NCBI GenBank assembly: GCA_937873805.1
Contig: CALMWO010000322.1
Coordinates: 1 to 6,231 of the forward strand
Origin: an uncultured Hyphomonadaceae bacterium
Lineage (GTDB): Bacteria; Pseudomonadota; Alphaproteobacteria; Caulobacterales; Hyphomonadaceae
Length of the DNA: 6,231 nucleotides
Direction: 5' to 3'
Position 1 is the stretch's first letter. The number at the start of each line of letters is the position of its first letter. The notes beneath the pieces are model-generated. The model saw only the letters and a program-made list of their open reading frames with translations, searched no databases and was not told the origin of the DNA. Made by a program: the position numbers and the translations under genes. Shown here piece by piece: positions 4,853 through 6,231 of the stretch.

Positions 4853-5863
4853 CTATCGCCGCAGATTTTCCTGTTTCTTGCAGTATGCCACAAAGGCTGC
4901 CCCGGCATTTTTTGGCGGGTTTCCTTTTGCAGTTTCGGCCTTGGCAAAGGCCATCCAGTCCGACCGCAGGACGTGGTAATCCCTGCCCTTCTCGCGGGCA
5001 ACCTCGCGGGCTTTATCTTCGGACCATTCTGGCAGCCGGATATCAGGTGCCAGCGCGCTAGAAGCGGACCGTGGCCGGAAGATCACCAGATCATCAGCCG
5101 TCAGCTCGATCTTGTAGAACGGCGTGCAGTCATCTTCGATGATTTGCCGGAGGTTCAACCGGAACTTCTTGAGAGGGGCGTTGCTGCCCGTCTTGTTCTG
5201 AAGGTTGGCCAGCCCAATCTGCCACTTTGGCTGTGCGCCGCAGTGCTTGCGCGCAATCTCATAGAAGCGGCGCTCCAACGGGCGGCGCAGTCGGAAATAG
5301 TCTGGCGAGATTGTGACAACCTCGTTGCTTTCGATCGCGCGCATCAGCCAATCAGACAGGACGACTTCGCAGTAGTCGAGGCGCCATGAACCATCATCGC
5401 GCATGACAAATCCGCCTTCGTCGATCAGACCGAAGATTCGGGTTTCCATCTTGTTGCCCGTGCGGATGTCGGTCTTGAAGGTGGTCCCGCGCAGGCGCTT
5501 GAATGCTTGCTCCAGGCGCTGATATCCGAGGTTATTTGTTGGTCTGTTCGTTGCCACAAGCAGCTCTCTGCCCGTGAAGCGGACGCGCTTTCCGATCTGT
5601 TCCCCCCGATTTTTCAGGTGCATCAGTTGGCTGATGCAAAAGATCAGGATGTCCTTGTCGAATATCGTCGGCAGGCCGTTGTATGACGGGGTGATTTCTA
5701 ACCTGCTGTCGCCAGATTCATACAGAAGGTGGCGCATGTCTGGCTTCGTCGCCAGCGAGAACAGCGGGTGTTCCATCGAGGCGGTGTCGTCTTTGGGCAC
5801 GACATCCGCGATGTCGAGAATGAAGAAGTCTTTCTGCGGGTGACGATCAGGGAAAAGGGACAT
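4853..5863 (-). CDS. repA: plasmid replication initiator, RPA (Replication initiator protein A) family
   Basis: 336-aa initiator expected to bind the iterons just upstream and open the origin. The family hallmark SRLEITPSYNGLPTIFDKDI appears at ~53-72, followed by LIFCISQLM, then GKRVRFTGRELLVATNR and GYQRLEQAFKRLRGTTFKTD (winged-helix-like). A second half contains YFRLRRPLERRFYEIARKHC and WQIGLANLQNKTGS. The C-terminal ~60 residues (WSEDKAREVAREKGRDYHVL and KGNPPKNAGAAFVAYCKKQE) look like a helical accessory tail common in plasmid initiators. An in-frame TGA three codons before the ATG at 5863 rules out a longer start. The SD is weak (GAG in TGAGTCAG). Iterons begin 18 bp upstream, so RepA binding there probably also represses its own gene. 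It is followed on the same strand by the HTH/coiled-coil gene. Confidence 0.9.
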   Translation of the reverse strand: MSLFPDRHPQKDFFILDIADVVPKDDTASMEHPLFSLATKPDMRHLLYESGDSRLEITPSYNGLPTIFDKDILIFCISQLMHLKNRGEQIGKRVRFTGRELLVATNRPTNNLGYQRLEQAFKRLRGTTFKTDIRTGNKMETRIFGLIDEGGFVMRDDGSWRLDYCEVVLSDWLMRAIESNEVVTISPDYFRLRRPLERRFYEIARKHCGAQPKWQIGLANLQNKTGSNAPLKKFRLNLRQIIEDDCTPFYKIELTADDLVIFRPRSASSALAPDIRLPEWSEDKAREVAREKGRDYHVLRSDWMAFAKAETAKGNPPKNAGAAFVAYCKKQENLRR

Positions 5864-5880
5864 TCTGACTCATAACATGT

Positions 5881-6015
5881 GTTCGCACTATCAGGAACCG
5901 TCTACGTTCGCACTATCAGGAACCAAAATTGTTCGTGCTTTCCGGAGCCGACGTTCGCACCTTTCGGAACCAAGATTCGCACCTTTCGGAACCAAGATTC
6001 GCACCTTTCGGAACT
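5881..6015 (+). repeat. six iterons of the replication origin
   Basis: Six 19-bp copies start at 5881, 5906, 5931, 5953, 5975 and 5997, giving periods of 25, 25, 22, 22 and 22 bp. Copies 1-2 are identical, GTTCGCACTATCAGGAACC. Copy 3 is the most divergent, GTTCGTGCTTTCCGGAGCC. Copies 4-6 share TTCGCACCTTTCGGAAC. Each carries a partial internal dyad (GTTC...GAAC; copies 5-6 begin ATTC and copy 3 ends GAGC). They lie between repA and the DnaA box, all in one orientation, as in iteron-controlled theta plasmids. Confidence 0.92.
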
Positions 6016-6022
6016 ATCCACA
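6014..6022 (+). promoter_or_regulatory. DnaA box
   Basis: CTATCCACA matches the consensus TTATCCACA at 8 of 9 positions. It directly abuts and overlaps the end of the last iteron by 2 bp, which suggests joint RepA-DnaA loading. Confidence 0.72.
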
Positions 6023-6094
6023 GGGTTAATGCCATGAAAATAAAGACGTTCTGTCATCCGTAACATTACTCCGTAGGTAACACTAATAACACTA

Positions 6095-6231
6095 GGGCTT
6101 TTCGCCCGTATCGCGTCCAGAAGCCTACCGGCTGCGCTTGTGGCCAGCGGTGAATTTGCCATGAAGAAGGCAAGGCGGCGGCGAGGTCAGCCCCCAGACT
6201 GAGACGGGCGGTCGATCCAGATGGCGCAGAA
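6095..6231. other. non-coding stretch after the origin
   Basis: No gene could be supported here. The 13-bp hairpin GGGC-TTTTC-GCCC (6095-6107) is the only structure noticed. A plus-strand frame runs from the origin to a TGA near 6202 and includes AMKKARRRRGQPPD, but no SD or family match supports it. If the molecule is circular this stretch joins the oriT region at position 1, making a ~235-bp non-coding segment between oriV and mobA. Confidence 0.4.

Larger units (their letters stand above)
5881..6094. other. oriV: replication origin (oriV)
   Basis: The segment combines the iterons, a DnaA box and an AT-rich stretch beginning TTAATGCCATGAAAATAAAG (6026-6045). Short TAACATT/TAACACT direct repeats then lie at 6061, 6078 and 6087. 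This is the usual order of an iteron origin: initiator array, DnaA site, unwinding region. Unwinding would then occur on the side away from repA. The right boundary is approximate. Confidence 0.8.

Noticed and set aside
4777..5001. 74-aa minus-strand frame whose stop overlaps the HTH/coiled-coil start (ATGA)
   Set aside because: Most of it overlaps repA out of frame. Its C-terminus AQRVTQHSHATMRNGPA resembles the real protein's AQRVAQIDNATIRNGA only because the DNA element is repeated, not because it is a second gene. A coupled mini-peptide MRNGPATP cannot be excluded but has no SD.
4796..5389. 197-aa plus-strand frame
   Set aside because: Antisense to the conserved RepA gene and to the CGTTGC repeat region; low-complexity hydrophobic translation with no family match.
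5881..6015. CRISPR-like array
   Set aside because: Repeats are 19 bp with only 3-6 bp between them, so there are no spacers; position beside repA and a DnaA box identifies iterons.
5902..6162. 86-aa minus-strand reading frame upstream of repA
   Set aside because: Its second half runs through the iterons, DnaA box and AT-rich region, it has no recognisable domain, and the sequence is better explained as an origin.

Overview
The window reads as the backbone and cargo of a small mobilizable plasmid, most likely from an alphaproteobacterium of the Rhodobacteraceae (Paracoccus/Rhodobacter type). The grounds are a Replication initiator protein A (RPA) family RepA, a stand-alone MobQ-type MobA/MobL relaxase beside an oriT-like hairpin, and GC-rich, GCC/GCG-heavy codon use. 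At 6.2 kb, with one rep gene, one origin, one mob gene and one oriT, it could be a complete circular replicon opened at an arbitrary point. No terminal overlap is visible, so circularity is inferred.

Layout: 1-100 holds an oriT-like hairpin and the mob leader. 101-1348 (+) is the relaxase. 1396-3562 is a cargo block: a WYL-domain (YafY-like) repressor (-) divergent from a RidA-family protein (+), with an imperfect dyad between them, then a class I SAM-dependent methyltransferase (-). 3660-4273 (-) is a toxin-first HigB/RelE-HigA type toxin-antitoxin operon whose promoter contains a perfect palindrome and appears to give a leaderless toxin message. 4349-4780 (-) encodes a small helix-turn-helix plus coiled-coil protein. 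4853-5863 (-) is repA, and 5881-6094 is the origin: six iterons, a DnaA box and an AT-rich stretch. 6095-6231 has no gene I can support.

How it works together: RepA should bind the iterons for replication and copy control, the relaxase should act at the oriT for transfer by a helper conjugation system, and the TA pair should stabilise the plasmid. No ParA/ParB pair is present. The strongest candidate for something undescribed is the 143-aa HTH/coiled-coil protein downstream of repA. A 44-bp element built on CGTTGC direct repeats occurs twice, once in the leader of its gene and once inside the reading frame exactly 212 bp away, with the same 10- and 25-bp internal phasing. This resembles the logic of single-protein segregation systems (staphylococcal pSK1 Par, R388 StbA) or KfrA-like autoregulators, but that role is inference.
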